A stretch of 64,000 nt of DNA from Croceibacterium aestuarii (GCF_030657335.1 NZ_CP131039.1:1566501-1630500), one strand, 5' to 3'. Numbered from the stretch's first letter, positions 16,846 through 25,709 are shown. Numbers and translations are program-made. Notes: generated from the sequence alone by a model not told the origin.

Positions 16846-17583
16846 CTAGCGCTTGATCCAGCTCTTGGCATCCTCGATCGCGTCGAGCCCGAAGACTTCG
16901 ACCTCGAGAGGCATCAGCGGTGAGAACAGCCGCGCGGCCTTGGCCATCCACCCGATATCGGTGACCAGCGCCATCCGCGTGAAGGTGTTCCAGTGGCTCA
17001 ACCCGAGCCGAAGATCGGCCCAGGCGGCGTCTCCGGTATAGGTCGCGTATTCCTCGCCCAGCACGATCAGGCACTTGAGTTTGTCGTGGGTCTTTAGCCG
17101 CTCCTCGACCATCGGCATCAATGTATCGCGGTAATCGTCGCCGGTGATCACCCCGACCGCCCGCAAGGCGATAACGTCGCGCGGGAGACCTTCGATCTCC
17201 TCGAAGTGGCCCGAATCGTCCCCTTCGGCGCGGGCCCAAGCCTGCGCTTCCGCCAGCTTGCCGGCGGGAAAGCGGCGAATGCGCGCGGCGACGAAGTGAT
17301 CGGCAATTTCCGGCGCGAACGCGAGCAGCGGAGAATCGCCGACGATGGCGACCTTGCGCACGACTTTCTGGTGCACCTGCACGAAGTGGAAATGACGAGC
17401 CAGTGCGCCGATGCTGTCCCAATGCGGCAACCCGTCGACGCGTATGACCAGATTCGGCACCCGGTCGGTTTCGTTGATTCGCTCGTCGATGGCTTTGGCG
17501 AGATTGGTAAAGTCCTCTTCGCTCAGCCGGCCATGCGGGCGCAGCGTCACGATTTCGGAGTCCGACAGGTCGATTTCGATCAT
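16846..17583 (-). CDS. tandem SpoIIAA/STAS-like protein
   Basis: This 245-aa soluble protein consists of two copies of the SpoIIAA-like (STAS-fold) domain. Copy one spans roughly residues 1-115 (GRLSEEDFTNLAKAIDERIN, VRKVAIVGDSPLLAFA, RFPAGKLAEAQAWA). Copy two spans 125-245 (GVITGDDYRDTLMPMVEERL, MALVTDIGWMAKAARLFSPL, VFGLDAIEDAKSWI). Single-domain homologues are widespread; duplication in one chain is less usual. It precedes the K+ channel gene in the same direction and may be co-expressed with it. Confidence 0.8.
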   Translation of the reverse strand: MIEIDLSDSEIVTLRPHGRLSEEDFTNLAKAIDERINETDRVPNLVIRVDGLPHWDSIGALARHFHFVQVHQKVVRKVAIVGDSPLLAFAPEIADHFVAARIRRFPAGKLAEAQAWARAEGDDSGHFEEIEGLPRDVIALRAVGVITGDDYRDTLMPMVEERLKTHDKLKCLIVLGEEYATYTGDAAWADLRLGLSHWNTFTRMALVTDIGWMAKAARLFSPLMPLEVEVFGLDAIEDAKSWIKR

Positions 17584-17771
17584 CGCCAGGTCCTTTCAGA
17601 TGCGCACTGATCCGAGATCGACTTACGCCTCGGCGGGTGAGCCTGTCAAAGCTCGCTGCATCCGCACGCACGGACGGAAGCGGAGGTCGGACCTGACGCT
17701 TGCGCGCGGCTGCACCTGCGCTAACTTCCTTGCGGGAGAGGATAATTCGGGAGTCGCGGAATGAGGAAGCT

Positions 17772-19325
17772 GTGGCAACTCGCGGTGCTGGGCGGGCGCT
17801 GTTTGCCGGCGCGGGGCCTGCTCATGCCGAGTGGCTGGAATCGCAGAGCGCACACTTCGTTGTCTATGCGGATGACGACGAGGAAGACATCCGCCAGTTT
17901 TCGACCCGGCTCGAACTCTACCACTCGGCCTTGGAACTCGTCACCGGAACCCACAAGCCGGCGCCCAGCCCGTCCAACCGGGTGACCGTCTATGTCGTCA
18001 AGAACGAACGCGAGGTGCGCCGCTTGGCTGGCGAGAAAGCAAACAACATCGCCGGCTTCTACATTCCCCGGGCCGGTGGTTCGGTCGCATTCGTTCCCGC
18101 CGTCAGGATGAATAACGGCGACGAAGATTTCTCCATGATCGTGCTGTTGCACGAATACGCCCACCACTTCCTCATTTCCAATTCCAGCTTCCCGACGCCG
18201 CGCTGGCTCAACGAGGGAGGCGCGGAATTCTTCGCCAGTTCCGAGTTTCCCAAGGACGGCGGCGTTCGCCTCGGCATGCCGGCGATGCACCGAGTGGACG
18301 AAATCTTCTACGCCCGGGACGTGCGGGCGCACGACTTGCTCGATCCGGAGCATTACGCGGACGGCAAGAACAGCGGTTATGACGCATTCTACGGCAAGTC
18401 ATGGCTACTCTATCATTTTCTGACAATGAATCCGGAGCGCGGCGGACAACTGCGGCAATACGTCAGCCTGCTGGCCAACGGCGTCGATTCGGTGTCGGCC
18501 GGTGAACAGGCCTTCGGCGATCTGAAACAGCTCGAGAAGGATCTCGACAAATACACCCGCCAGCGGCTGTACACCGCGATTGTTCCGCCCGACAAATTGC
18601 CCATCGGCAAAGTCGCCGTGCGCAAAGTCTCGCCCGGCGAGGCCGAGATTCTGCCGGTCCGCATGCGCTCCAAGCGCGGTGTCGACAGCGAGACAGCGCC
18701 CGGACTTCTGGCCGAAGCGCGCGAGATTGCAGCTCGCTACCCCGAGAATCCGGCAGTCCTGTCGGAACTTGCCGAGGCCGAATTCGACGCGGGCAACGAC
18801 GACGGGGCAATCGCGGCAGCGGACCGGGCTCTGGCCGTCGACCCTTCGGCGAAGAACGCGCTCGTTCAAAAGGGCTATGCCTTGTTTCGCAAGGCGGAAG
18901 CTGCCGACGCCGAAGCCGCGGATGCCGCCTTCGCCGCAGCCATGCAGCCCTTCGTAAAGCTCAACCACCTCGAGAACGACAACCCTTTGCCGCTGATCTA
19001 CAATTTTCGCAGCTTCGCGGAGCGCGGCGTGAAGCCCGACGAGAACGCGGTTCACGGCCTGGAACGAGCCACCCAATTGGCGCCATTCGATCTCGGCCTA
19101 CGACTTGAACTGGCCGGCTACGAACTGGCCACCGGCGACCTCAAGCGGGCGCGCTACAATCTCATCCCGGTGGCCTACAACCCGCACGGGGGCACGCGCG
19201 CCGAGGCGGCCCGAGCGGTCATCGATCGGATAGACGGCGGCGAAACCGAAATCTCGACCTTGCAGACTCTGCTATATTCCGCCTCCAGTGCGGACGATGG
19301 AGAAGGTGAGGGCGATGGCGCTTAA
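17772..19325 (+). CDS. secreted DUF1570-like metallopeptidase with TPR region
   Basis: This protein of about 517 aa has a gluzincin-type motif LLHEYAHHF (His127, Glu128, His131) and a downstream glutamate in LNEGGAEFF. A tetratricopeptide-like half follows (PENPAVLSELAEAEFDAGND, GAIAAADRALAVDPSAKNAL). The signal peptide ends near GPAHAEW. The start is uncertain. An ATG at 17761 has the better ribosome site and encodes MRKLWQLAVLG, an ideal signal-peptide start, but in another frame. I list the in-frame GTG. A frame error inside the signal peptide is possible. Confidence 0.75.
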   Translation: MATRGAGRALFAGAGPAHAEWLESQSAHFVVYADDDEEDIRQFSTRLELYHSALELVTGTHKPAPSPSNRVTVYVVKNEREVRRLAGEKANNIAGFYIPRAGGSVAFVPAVRMNNGDEDFSMIVLLHEYAHHFLISNSSFPTPRWLNEGGAEFFASSEFPKDGGVRLGMPAMHRVDEIFYARDVRAHDLLDPEHYADGKNSGYDAFYGKSWLLYHFLTMNPERGGQLRQYVSLLANGVDSVSAGEQAFGDLKQLEKDLDKYTRQRLYTAIVPPDKLPIGKVAVRKVSPGEAEILPVRMRSKRGVDSETAPGLLAEAREIAARYPENPAVLSELAEAEFDAGNDDGAIAAADRALAVDPSAKNALVQKGYALFRKAEAADAEAADAAFAAAMQPFVKLNHLENDNPLPLIYNFRSFAERGVKPDENAVHGLERATQLAPFDLGLRLELAGYELATGDLKRARYNLIPVAYNPHGGTRAEAARAVIDRIDGGETEISTLQTLLYSASSADDGEGEGDGA

Positions 19326-19932
19326 GACGCGCCTCTTGTCGGCCGCCGCTCTGCTTGCGCTCGCGGCTTGCGGCTCGCAAACCGACGAAGATCGATCGAC
19401 AAAGGATCAGGCGCCGGCCGGCCAGCTGGCGCCGACGGGCGACGCCCTGGCGCTGCGGCTCGATACGCTCGATGCTGCAGTCATGAAATGGCAGACGGCG
19501 ACCGATCTTGTCACCGCTCACGCGGCGGCGGAGGAGGTGCGCAACCTCGTCGTCGGTCCGGCCGGCCCGATCTACGACGATGCCGACCGTGACGGCGAGG
19601 TCGCGGGCGCGAGCGACGAGGGTTTGCTACCGGGCACGAGGGGGCAAGTGGCACTGGTCGCGGGCGAAGCCGATCGCTGCCTGTTGCAGAATGTGCTTGG
19701 CGGAAGCTGGACCGATCCCGGTGCGCGCTGGGCGCAGGCACTGATTGCTTTCGACAGCTGGCGACCTGGCAACGACGCGATATCCTCGCTTCCCAGCCCG
19801 ACCATGCGCCTCGTCGGCTGGGCGACGCTTGGGCTTGAGTCGCTGCGTATCGACGCCAGTCGTGATTTCGCCCAGCAAGCGGCCCACGAACTGCAGAGCG
19901 TGCGGCGTGCGATAGAGGGCTGCGCCGCCTAG
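19315..19932 (+). CDS. predicted lipoprotein
   Basis: This 205-aa protein has a lipoprotein signal, LLSAAALLALAACGSQTDED, with Cys at the lipobox LAAC. The mature part is helical and contains two further cysteines near the middle and end (DRCLLQN, IEGCAA). Its ATG lies 11 bases inside the end of the metallopeptidase gene, so the two genes are probably co-translated. I see no known domain. Confidence 0.75.
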   Translation: MALKTRLLSAAALLALAACGSQTDEDRSTKDQAPAGQLAPTGDALALRLDTLDAAVMKWQTATDLVTAHAAAEEVRNLVVGPAGPIYDDADRDGEVAGASDEGLLPGTRGQVALVAGEADRCLLQNVLGGSWTDPGARWAQALIAFDSWRPGNDAISSLPSPTMRLVGWATLGLESLRIDASRDFAQQAAHELQSVRRAIEGCAA

Positions 19933-19938
19933 AAGAGC

Positions 19939-20472
19939 TCAGAAGGATTCCGTTTCGATCGCGGGGACCTGCTGGAAGGCCAGGGGATCCGTCCGGTCCA
20001 CGTGCGGCGCATCGGGCGCCGCCGGCGCGATCTGTTCGGGCCTTGGCACTTGCGCCGCTTCGGCGGCGTCCTTGGCCGCCTCCGCGGCGCGCTCCGCGGC
20101 GCGATCGATGCTGCTGCCGACGTGGACAGTGACGTGCGGGTCGCCGTAGTTTGCCTCGAGCGGTTCGGGAGCACTGGCGTAGTCGGCTTCCTGCCAAGTC
20201 TCGGCTGGCAAGGGTGCTACGTCCTGCGGCGGGTAGTACTCGAAACTGTAATCGAGGTCGGGGCGATAGCTGACGCCTCTCGGATTGAGGTCCTGCGGTC
20301 CGGCTTCGTAGATCGGCCGGTAAGGCTCGATCCGGTCGGCGTGTTCGATGACCGACGCCGGCAAGATCTGCGACCGGTGAAACTTCATTTCCGGATGCGA
20401 AGCCTTGCCCCCGACGAAGCCGAGCAGCATTCCGGCGGGAACGAGCGCGGCGAAAGCGTACAGGGGTTTCAT
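19939..20472 (-). CDS. membrane-anchored protein of unknown function
   Basis: This 177-aa protein starts with a membrane or signal helix (MKPLYAFAALVPAGMLLGFV). A Tyr/Pro-rich middle follows (IEPYRPIYEAGPQDLNPRGV, RPDLDYSFEYYPPQDV), then an alanine-rich helix (DRAAERAAEAAKDAAEAAQV). It is likely periplasmic and tethered. It is convergent with the upstream lipoprotein gene. No family is recognised. Confidence 0.65.
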   Translation of the reverse strand: MKPLYAFAALVPAGMLLGFVGGKASHPEMKFHRSQILPASVIEHADRIEPYRPIYEAGPQDLNPRGVSYRPDLDYSFEYYPPQDVAPLPAETWQEADYASAPEPLEANYGDPHVTVHVGSSIDRAAERAAEAAKDAAEAAQVPRPEQIAPAAPDAPHVDRTDPLAFQQVPAIETESF

Positions 20473-20578
20473 CAAGGCGACTCCGATTGCCCCATCCACA
20501 GGACAAATGCGCGCCCACCATCGAGGTTCCGCACGTCAAACCCTTTGCGAAACCGCCCCACCGTCCTAGGTTCGGACC

Positions 20579-21073
20579 ATGACCACACCCCTTTGCCTCG
20601 TAGCCGTTTTGGCACCTGCGTTTCTTCTCGCCGCTTGTGGCAGTTCGGACGCTTCAAGCGAATCCGCCGTCCAAGATGAGACGTCGACCGCACTGGACGG
20701 GGCCGCTGCGCCAGGCGATCCGGGCGACAATGCGCCCTATAACGGCATTGCTGCCGACGAGACGGTCAAGTTCACGGGGACCGAGCCCTTCTGGGGCGGC
20801 GAGGTCACCGGCGAAACGTTAACCTACTCGACGCCCGAGGACCAGGAAGGCGCGACGTTCACGGTGCAGCGCTTTGGCGGACGCGGCGGGCTGTCCTACT
20901 CGGGCGAGTACAAAGGCATGCCCTTCACACTGGGCATCACCCCCGGCGATTGCAGCGACGGGATGAGCGATCGGACTTACCCGTTCAACGCGACACTCCA
21001 GGTGCTCGGCCAGCTTCGCACCGGCTGCGCCTACACCGACAAGCGGCCGCCGATCGAACCGGCCCGTCCGTGA
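20579..21073 (+). CDS. COG3650-like lipoprotein
   Basis: This 164-aa protein has a lipobox (FLLAACGSS) and an acidic linker. A beta-rich domain follows, with TVKFTGTEPFWGGEVTGETL, GGRGGLSYSGEYKGMPFTLG and the hallmark GDCSDGMSDRTYPFNATLQV. It is exported and probably outer-membrane attached. The same CSDGMSD motif occurs in the gene remnant at 7693-7914. Its TGA stop overlaps the GTG of the extradiol dioxygenase gene. Confidence 0.8.
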   Translation: MTTPLCLVAVLAPAFLLAACGSSDASSESAVQDETSTALDGAAAPGDPGDNAPYNGIAADETVKFTGTEPFWGGEVTGETLTYSTPEDQEGATFTVQRFGGRGGLSYSGEYKGMPFTLGITPGDCSDGMSDRTYPFNATLQVLGQLRTGCAYTDKRPPIEPARP

Positions 21074-21876
21074 GCGCCACGACCGACATTCGCCAGCCCG
21101 CGCTGTTCATTCCGCACGGCGGCGGGCCCTGGCCGTGGATGCGCGACATGCGCCCGATGTGGCATGGCCTTGAAGGTTACCTCGCAAACCTGCCCGCGAC
21201 GCTGCCCGAGCCGCCGCGGGCGATCCTGATTGTCTCGGGCCACTGGGAGGCGCCGGCTTTCACGGTCACTGCGGGCGAGGACCACCCCGGGCTGCTCTAC
21301 GACTATTACGGTTTTCCGCCGTCCACTTACGATATCCAGTGGCCTGCACCCGGCGCACCGTGGCTGGCCGAGCGAGCGGAGGGTCTGCTTGCCGAAGCCG
21401 CCCTGCCGACGGCGCGAGAGACTCAGCGCGGCTTCGACCACGGGGTGTTCGTGCCGCTGGCCGTGGCCTGGCCGCAAGCCGATGTGCCGGTGGTGCAGCT
21501 GAGCCTTCACCAATCGCTCGATCCTGCGCTGCATCTCGCCGCGGGGCACGCATTGGCGCCCTTACGCAACGAGGGTGTGCTAGTGCTCGGCTCGGGGATG
21601 AGCTTCCACAACCTGCGCGCTTACGGCAACCCGGCTGTCACCGCACCGGCGGCGGAGTTCGATCGCTGGCTGGTCGATGCCGCAGGGCGCGATGGCGAGG
21701 GGCGCCGCGGCCTGCTCGCTCACTGGCAACAGGCGCCTTATGCGCAGGTATGCCACCCGCGGCCCGAGCACCTCTTGCCCTTGATGGTTGCAGCCGGCGC
21801 GTCGGAGGAGCCCGGCACGCACGATTTCGGTGAGGAAGTCCTGGCCGCCGCAGTGTCGGGCTTCCGCTTCGCCTAG
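21070..21876 (+). CDS. class III extradiol (DODA-type) ring-cleavage dioxygenase
   Basis: This 268-aa protein belongs to the LigB superfamily, YgiD/DOPA-dioxygenase branch. Fe(II) ligands are expected in FIPHGGGPWPWM and in SGHWEAPAF, and the catalytic His in FDHGVFVPL. LGSGMSFHNL and VCHPRPEHLLPLMVAAGA are further family blocks. The substrate is a catechol-type aromatic but cannot be specified. The GTG start overlaps the previous TGA. A disrupted DUF962 gene is convergent with it. Confidence 0.87.
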   Translation: MSATTDIRQPALFIPHGGGPWPWMRDMRPMWHGLEGYLANLPATLPEPPRAILIVSGHWEAPAFTVTAGEDHPGLLYDYYGFPPSTYDIQWPAPGAPWLAERAEGLLAEAALPTARETQRGFDHGVFVPLAVAWPQADVPVVQLSLHQSLDPALHLAAGHALAPLRNEGVLVLGSGMSFHNLRAYGNPAVTAPAAEFDRWLVDAAGRDGEGRRGLLAHWQQAPYAQVCHPRPEHLLPLMVAAGASEEPGTHDFGEEVLAAAVSGFRFA

Positions 21877-22216
21877 CGTATGCCAGCGCGCTCCAGCTCC
21901 GGCCCAAGCCGTCCGGTCAGCCATAGCGCCCACATGCGGAAATCGGCGGCAAGGCTCCACAGCGGGTAAGTGAAGGTGGCCGGATGGTTCTTCTCGACGC
22001 CGAAATGGCCGATCCATGCGAACAGGTAGCCGAGAACGAGGATCGTCGGGAGCCACGGCCACCGGCCGGTAACCACAAGGAATAGACCAGTAGGACGACC
22101 AGGGTCGTGCCCAGATAATGCAGCGCGCGCGTCTGCGGACGCGAATGCTCGCGCAGGTAATGCGGCCAGAAGGCAGAGAAGGTAGTGAATTCGCGTGCCA
22201 CGGCGCGAAGCTGCAT
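21873..22216 (-). pseudogene. frame-broken DUF962 (Mpo1-like) membrane protein
   Basis: The first part reads MQLRAVAREFTTFSAFWPHY and REHSRPQTRALHYLGTTLVV, and the second part, in another frame, reads WLPTILVLGYLFAWIGHFGV followed by EKNHPATFTYPLWSLAADFR. Together they make an almost complete DUF962/Mpo1-like 2-hydroxy fatty acid dioxygenase with its conserved histidines. A one-base slip near 22075-22090 separates them. It may be a genuine pseudogene or a sequencing error. The intact protein would be an inner-membrane enzyme. Confidence 0.75.
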
Positions 22217-22337
22217 CGTCGCTTCGGCGCAGTCAATCGCTCAACGCCTCGCGAAATTGTCCCGCACGGGGACACGCACACAACCCGCGTGGCCGAGGTT
22301 ATTTTCCCTTTACCTTGCCAGGCGTAATTCCCCGCGC

Positions 22338-23198
22338 ATGCACCAGCAGGCCTTCACCCAGAGCGCGCTCGCCGATTTCGCTTCGGCCTATCCGCTCGTC
22401 CCGCAGCATCTGACCCACACCATTGCCAGGCACCCCTTGCTCGAGCTCGATGCGCTTGCCGATCTTGCCGACCGCCTGCGCCCCGAAACGCTCGAGCACA
22501 ATGCCGCGGTCGGCCTCAGGTTGGGCATCGGTTACGACGAGACGCCGTCCAACGGTCTCGGTGTGCGCGAGACGATCGAGCGGATCAACGAATGCGGTTC
22601 GTGGGTGCTGCTCAAGTACGTCGAGCAGGACCCGGCCTATGCCAGGCTGATGCGCGATGTCCTGTCCGAGATCGAGCCCTTGGTCGCGCCCAAGACCGGC
22701 AAGATGTTCCGTTTCGAAGGTTTCATCTTCGTCTCGAGCCCGGACGCCGTGACTCCGCTGCATTTCGATCCCGAATACAACATCCTGTTCCAGGCGCGCG
22801 GCAGCAAGACGATGACCCTGTTTCCCGCCGCCGACCCCGACATCATCGGCGATCCGTTCTTCGAGCAGTATTTTTCCGGCGGGCCGCGCAATCTACCGTG
22901 GCAGGACGATTGGGCGGCGCGCGGGAAGGCGATCTCGATTGCCCCCGGAGAGGCAATTTACGTCCCGATCCTCGCCCCGCACCACGTCAAAGTGCACGGG
23001 GACGTCTCGGTCTCGCTGTCGATCACCTGGCGAAGCGAATGGAGTTGCCACCATGCCGACGCCTGCCGCTTCAACCGGCGCTTGCGCAAGATCGGCCTGC
23101 GCCCAGCCTCGCCCCGGCTCTATCCGCAGAACAACCGCGCAAAATCGTACTCACACCGCGCGCTGAGCAAGCTCGAACGGATGCTCGGCGCGGCCTGA
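22338..23198 (+). CDS. cupin/JmjC-like dioxygenase family protein
   Basis: This 286-aa protein has a helical N-terminus (QHLTHTIARHPLLELDALAD) and a JmjC-like double-stranded beta helix. The metal motif HxD appears in AVTPLHFDPEYNILFQ and the second His in APHHVKVHGDVSVSLSITW. The facial triad suggests an Fe(II)/2-oxoglutarate oxygenase, but the substrate is unknown. Homologues are often called cupin-like or transcriptional regulators. It is monocistronic. Confidence 0.8.
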   Translation: MHQQAFTQSALADFASAYPLVPQHLTHTIARHPLLELDALADLADRLRPETLEHNAAVGLRLGIGYDETPSNGLGVRETIERINECGSWVLLKYVEQDPAYARLMRDVLSEIEPLVAPKTGKMFRFEGFIFVSSPDAVTPLHFDPEYNILFQARGSKTMTLFPAADPDIIGDPFFEQYFSGGPRNLPWQDDWAARGKAISIAPGEAIYVPILAPHHVKVHGDVSVSLSITWRSEWSCHHADACRFNRRLRKIGLRPASPRLYPQNNRAKSYSHRALSKLERMLGAA

Positions 23199-23343
23199 GG
23201 CGCCGGCTTCGCCCGTTGCGGGCGACGGAGCCGGCGGCTTTCCTCCATACGCGGCCCTATTGCGGGCGGAGCACAACTTGTTGGTCCCGCGGTTGCAGTG
23301 CGCGCCGGGGCTGCCTAGGTCTTTCCGTAAATCAGGAGATATC

Positions 23344-23955
23344 ATGGCTGCAGACGTACCCGAATGGCTCGAGCGCATTTTTGACGAACCCCACGCCGGA
23401 CATGCGAAGCTGGCCGTCGCCCGCCTGGCTGGCGAAGGATTGATCGGCCGGGGCGGTTTTACGCTCGGCTCTCCGGCGTTCAAGAACGGCGCCGAACTCG
23501 ATCCGTGTTTCACCGCCGACGAAGAAGATGCCGTGGCCCCGCCGCTCGAGTGGAGCACACCGCCCGCCGGGGCGCAGGAGCTCGTTCTGATCGTCGAGGA
23601 TCCGGACGCCGCGAGTGCAGAAAGCGCTTGCCATTGGCTGGTCTGGGGGCTGCGACCCCAGCAAGGCATGCTGCTTGAGGGCGAAACCCCGCCCCGGGTC
23701 GGCAAGAACTCGCACCAGAACTCCGAATGGCTGCTGCCGAGCGTGCCCGACGGTGACAGCGCGCACGAATATGTCTTCCAGCTTTTTGCGCTCGATACTG
23801 GCGTTCCGCTGATGCCCGGAGCCTCGCGTGCGGACCTGCTCGCCGAGATGAAGGGCCACGTTCTTGCCGCCGCGGTGCTTACCGGAAAGTACCAAGGCCA
23901 AGAAAATGGGGAAGAATGGGGGGAGGAATGGGACGATACGGATGAAATGCACTAA
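23344..23955 (+). CDS. YbhB/YbcL family (PEBP) protein
   Basis: This 203-aa protein fits the bacterial Raf-kinase-inhibitor-like family. It shows SPAFKNGAELDPCFTADEED, PPLEWSTPPAGAQELVLIVEDPDA with the ligand-binding Asp-Pro-Asp, HWLVWGL, KNSHQNSEW, and EYVFQLFALD. No signal peptide is seen, so it is cytoplasmic. The C-terminal tail is very acidic (GEEWGEEWDDTDEM). The ligand is unknown. Confidence 0.9.
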   Translation: MAADVPEWLERIFDEPHAGHAKLAVARLAGEGLIGRGGFTLGSPAFKNGAELDPCFTADEEDAVAPPLEWSTPPAGAQELVLIVEDPDAASAESACHWLVWGLRPQQGMLLEGETPPRVGKNSHQNSEWLLPSVPDGDSAHEYVFQLFALDTGVPLMPGASRADLLAEMKGHVLAAAVLTGKYQGQENGEEWGEEWDDTDEMH

Positions 23956-23993
23956 GCAACCACCACCGAATCATTACCTGAAAGGATAGGCCG

Positions 23994-24242
23994 ATGGCCA
24001 AGAACAACGCATTGCAGAAGCCCGTGACCCTGTCGCCGCAGCTCGAGGCCGTCGTCGGCAAGGGCCCGATGACCCGCGCCCAGGTGACCAGCAAGGTCTG
24101 GGAGCACATCAAGGCGAACAATCTGCAGGACAGCAAGGACAAGCGCATGATCAACCCCGACGCCAAGCTCGGCGCGGTGATCGGCAACGATCAGATCTCG
24201 ATGTTCAAGATGACGGCTGCGGTTTCCAAGCACCTCAGCTAA
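23994..24242 (+). CDS. SWIB/MDM2 domain protein
   Basis: This 82-aa protein is one SWIB domain: LQKPVTLSPQLEAVVGKGPM, then MTRAQVTSKVWEHIKANNLQ, KRMINPDAKLGAVIG and DQISMFKMTAAVSKHLS. In eukaryotes this fold is part of chromatin remodelers. Bacterial stand-alone copies (Chlamydia, sphingomonads) probably act in chromosome topology, but their role is unsettled. A GC-rich terminator follows. Confidence 0.93.
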   Translation: MAKNNALQKPVTLSPQLEAVVGKGPMTRAQVTSKVWEHIKANNLQDSKDKRMINPDAKLGAVIGNDQISMFKMTAAVSKHLS

Positions 24243-24283
24243 GCGGCGCCGCGGGGCTAGGCTCCGCGACCATACAGGTTCGG

Positions 24284-24320
24284 AGCGGGCGGGGCTGGTT
24301 TGGCATCCCCGCCCGCTTTC
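24284..24320 (+). terminator. rho-independent-type terminator after the SWIB gene
   Basis: AGCGGGCGGGG (24284-24294) and CCCCGCCCGCT (24307-24317) form an 11-base perfect stem around a 12-base loop, followed by TTC. The short T-run is weak but the stem is strong. Confidence 0.75.
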
Positions 24321-24330
24321 GTTCGGATAT

Positions 24331-24343
24331 GCGAATAATTCGC
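24331..24343. promoter_or_regulatory. perfect palindrome upstream of the gallate dioxygenase gene
   Basis: GCGAATAATTCGC is a perfect 13-base palindrome 107 bases before the dioxygenase ATG. It could be a regulator site. A TATAAT hexamer at 24395-24400 might be the -10, with no good -35 at the usual distance. Confidence 0.35.
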
Positions 24344-24449
24344 CCACGCGGAAAATTGACTTGTCGCAATGCGGCCCAGCGTGGCATCATGGGATATAAT
24401 CTGCGGACACGCCGAACGGGCAGTGTCGGTGCATCGAGAGGTCTCTGTC

Positions 24450-25709
24450 ATGGCAACCATCGTCGGCGGCGTCGCCACGTCGCACACTCCGACCATCGCT
24501 TTCGCCAAGGATGCGAAGAAATTCGACGACCCCGTGTGGAAGCCGATCTTCGAAGGTTACGAGCCGGTCCAGGCGTGGTTTCACGAGAAGAAGCCCGACG
24601 TCCTGGTCTATATCTACAACGACCACATGACGGCCTTCTTCGATCACTACAGCCACTTCGCGCTGGGTGTGGGCGAGGAATTCGGTCCGGCCGACGAAGG
24701 CGGCGGTCCGCGCGACATCCCGGCGATCAAGGGCGATCCGGACTTCGCTGCACACGTCGCCCGAGTAATGGTCGCCAACGAATTCGACCTCTCGTACTTC
24801 CAGGGCAAGAAGCTCGACCACGGCGCCTTCTCGCCGCTTTCGGTCATGGTCGATTATGACCAGGACGGCTGGGCCTGCAAGCTGCTGCCGATCGTCTGCG
24901 GCGTGCTTACCGTACCGCTGCCCAGCGCCCGCCGCTTCTGGAAATTCGGCAAGAGCCTGCGCCAGGCGATCCTGAGCTATCCGAAGGACATCAAGGTGGC
25001 GATTGCGGGGACCGGCGGGCTCAGCCACCAGGTCCATGGCGAAGGCTGCGGGTTCAACAATCCCGACTGGGATCACGAATTCATGGAAAGGCTCGAAAAG
25101 GATCCCGAAAGCCTGCTCGACCTGCCCATCGCCGAACTGGCCCGCCGCGGCGGCTGGGAAGGCGCCGAAGTCGTCATGTGGATGATGATGCGCGGCGCGC
25201 TGTCGGAAGAGGTCGAAGTGACCCACAAGACCTACTTCCTGCCGTCGATGACCCCGATTGCGACGATGATTTTCGAGGAGAAGAGCCACGACGCCCCGGT
25301 CGAGGATCCAGCCAAGACGCGGGAGCGCGCGACGTGGGACTATGAGGGCGCGGAGAAGATGGAGGGAACCTATCCCTTCACCATCGAGCGCAGCGTGAAG
25401 GGCTTCCGCCTCAATCACTTCCTGCACTCGCTGACCGATCCCGCAGTGCGCAAGCGCTTCAAGGCCGACGAGGAAGCGACGATGGTCGCTGCCGGACTCA
25501 CGGACGAGGAGCGCAAGCTGGTCCGGACCCGCGACTGGATCGGCATGATCCATTACGGGGTCATCTTCTTCATGCTCGAAAAGCTCGGCGCGGTCACCGG
25601 CGTCGGCAACATCGACATCTATGCAGCGATGAAGGGCATGACCGTCCCCGAATTCCAGAAGACCCGCAACGCGCAGATCAACTACGGGGTGGCCGGAAAG
25701 GACGACTAG
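24450..25709 (+). CDS. desB: gallate dioxygenase (fused LigB/LigA type)
   Basis: Gallate dioxygenase cleaves gallate at the 4,5 bond to oxalomesaconate. The 419-aa length and order match DesB of Sphingobium and GalA of Pseudomonas. The LigB-type part has GGVATSHTPTIAFA (His12 region), YIYNDHMTAFFDHYSHFALG, KLDHGAFSPLSVMV and AGTGGLSHQVHGE. The C-terminal LigA-type part has FRLNHFLHSLTD and DWIGMIHYGVIFFMLEKLGA. No other lignin-degradation gene is adjacent, so the pathway context is missing. The exact ring substrate could be another gallate-like compound. Confidence 0.9.
   Translation: MATIVGGVATSHTPTIAFAKDAKKFDDPVWKPIFEGYEPVQAWFHEKKPDVLVYIYNDHMTAFFDHYSHFALGVGEEFGPADEGGGPRDIPAIKGDPDFAAHVARVMVANEFDLSYFQGKKLDHGAFSPLSVMVDYDQDGWACKLLPIVCGVLTVPLPSARRFWKFGKSLRQAILSYPKDIKVAIAGTGGLSHQVHGEGCGFNNPDWDHEFMERLEKDPESLLDLPIAELARRGGWEGAEVVMWMMMRGALSEEVEVTHKTYFLPSMTPIATMIFEEKSHDAPVEDPAKTRERATWDYEGAEKMEGTYPFTIERSVKGFRLNHFLHSLTDPAVRKRFKADEEATMVAAGLTDEERKLVRTRDWIGMIHYGVIFFMLEKLGAVTGVGNIDIYAAMKGMTVPEFQKTRNAQINYGVAGKDD

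Noticed and set aside
24356-24400. TTGACT and TATAAT as a promoter for the gallate dioxygenase gene
   Set aside because: The spacing is 33 bases, far from about 17, so they do not form one promoter.
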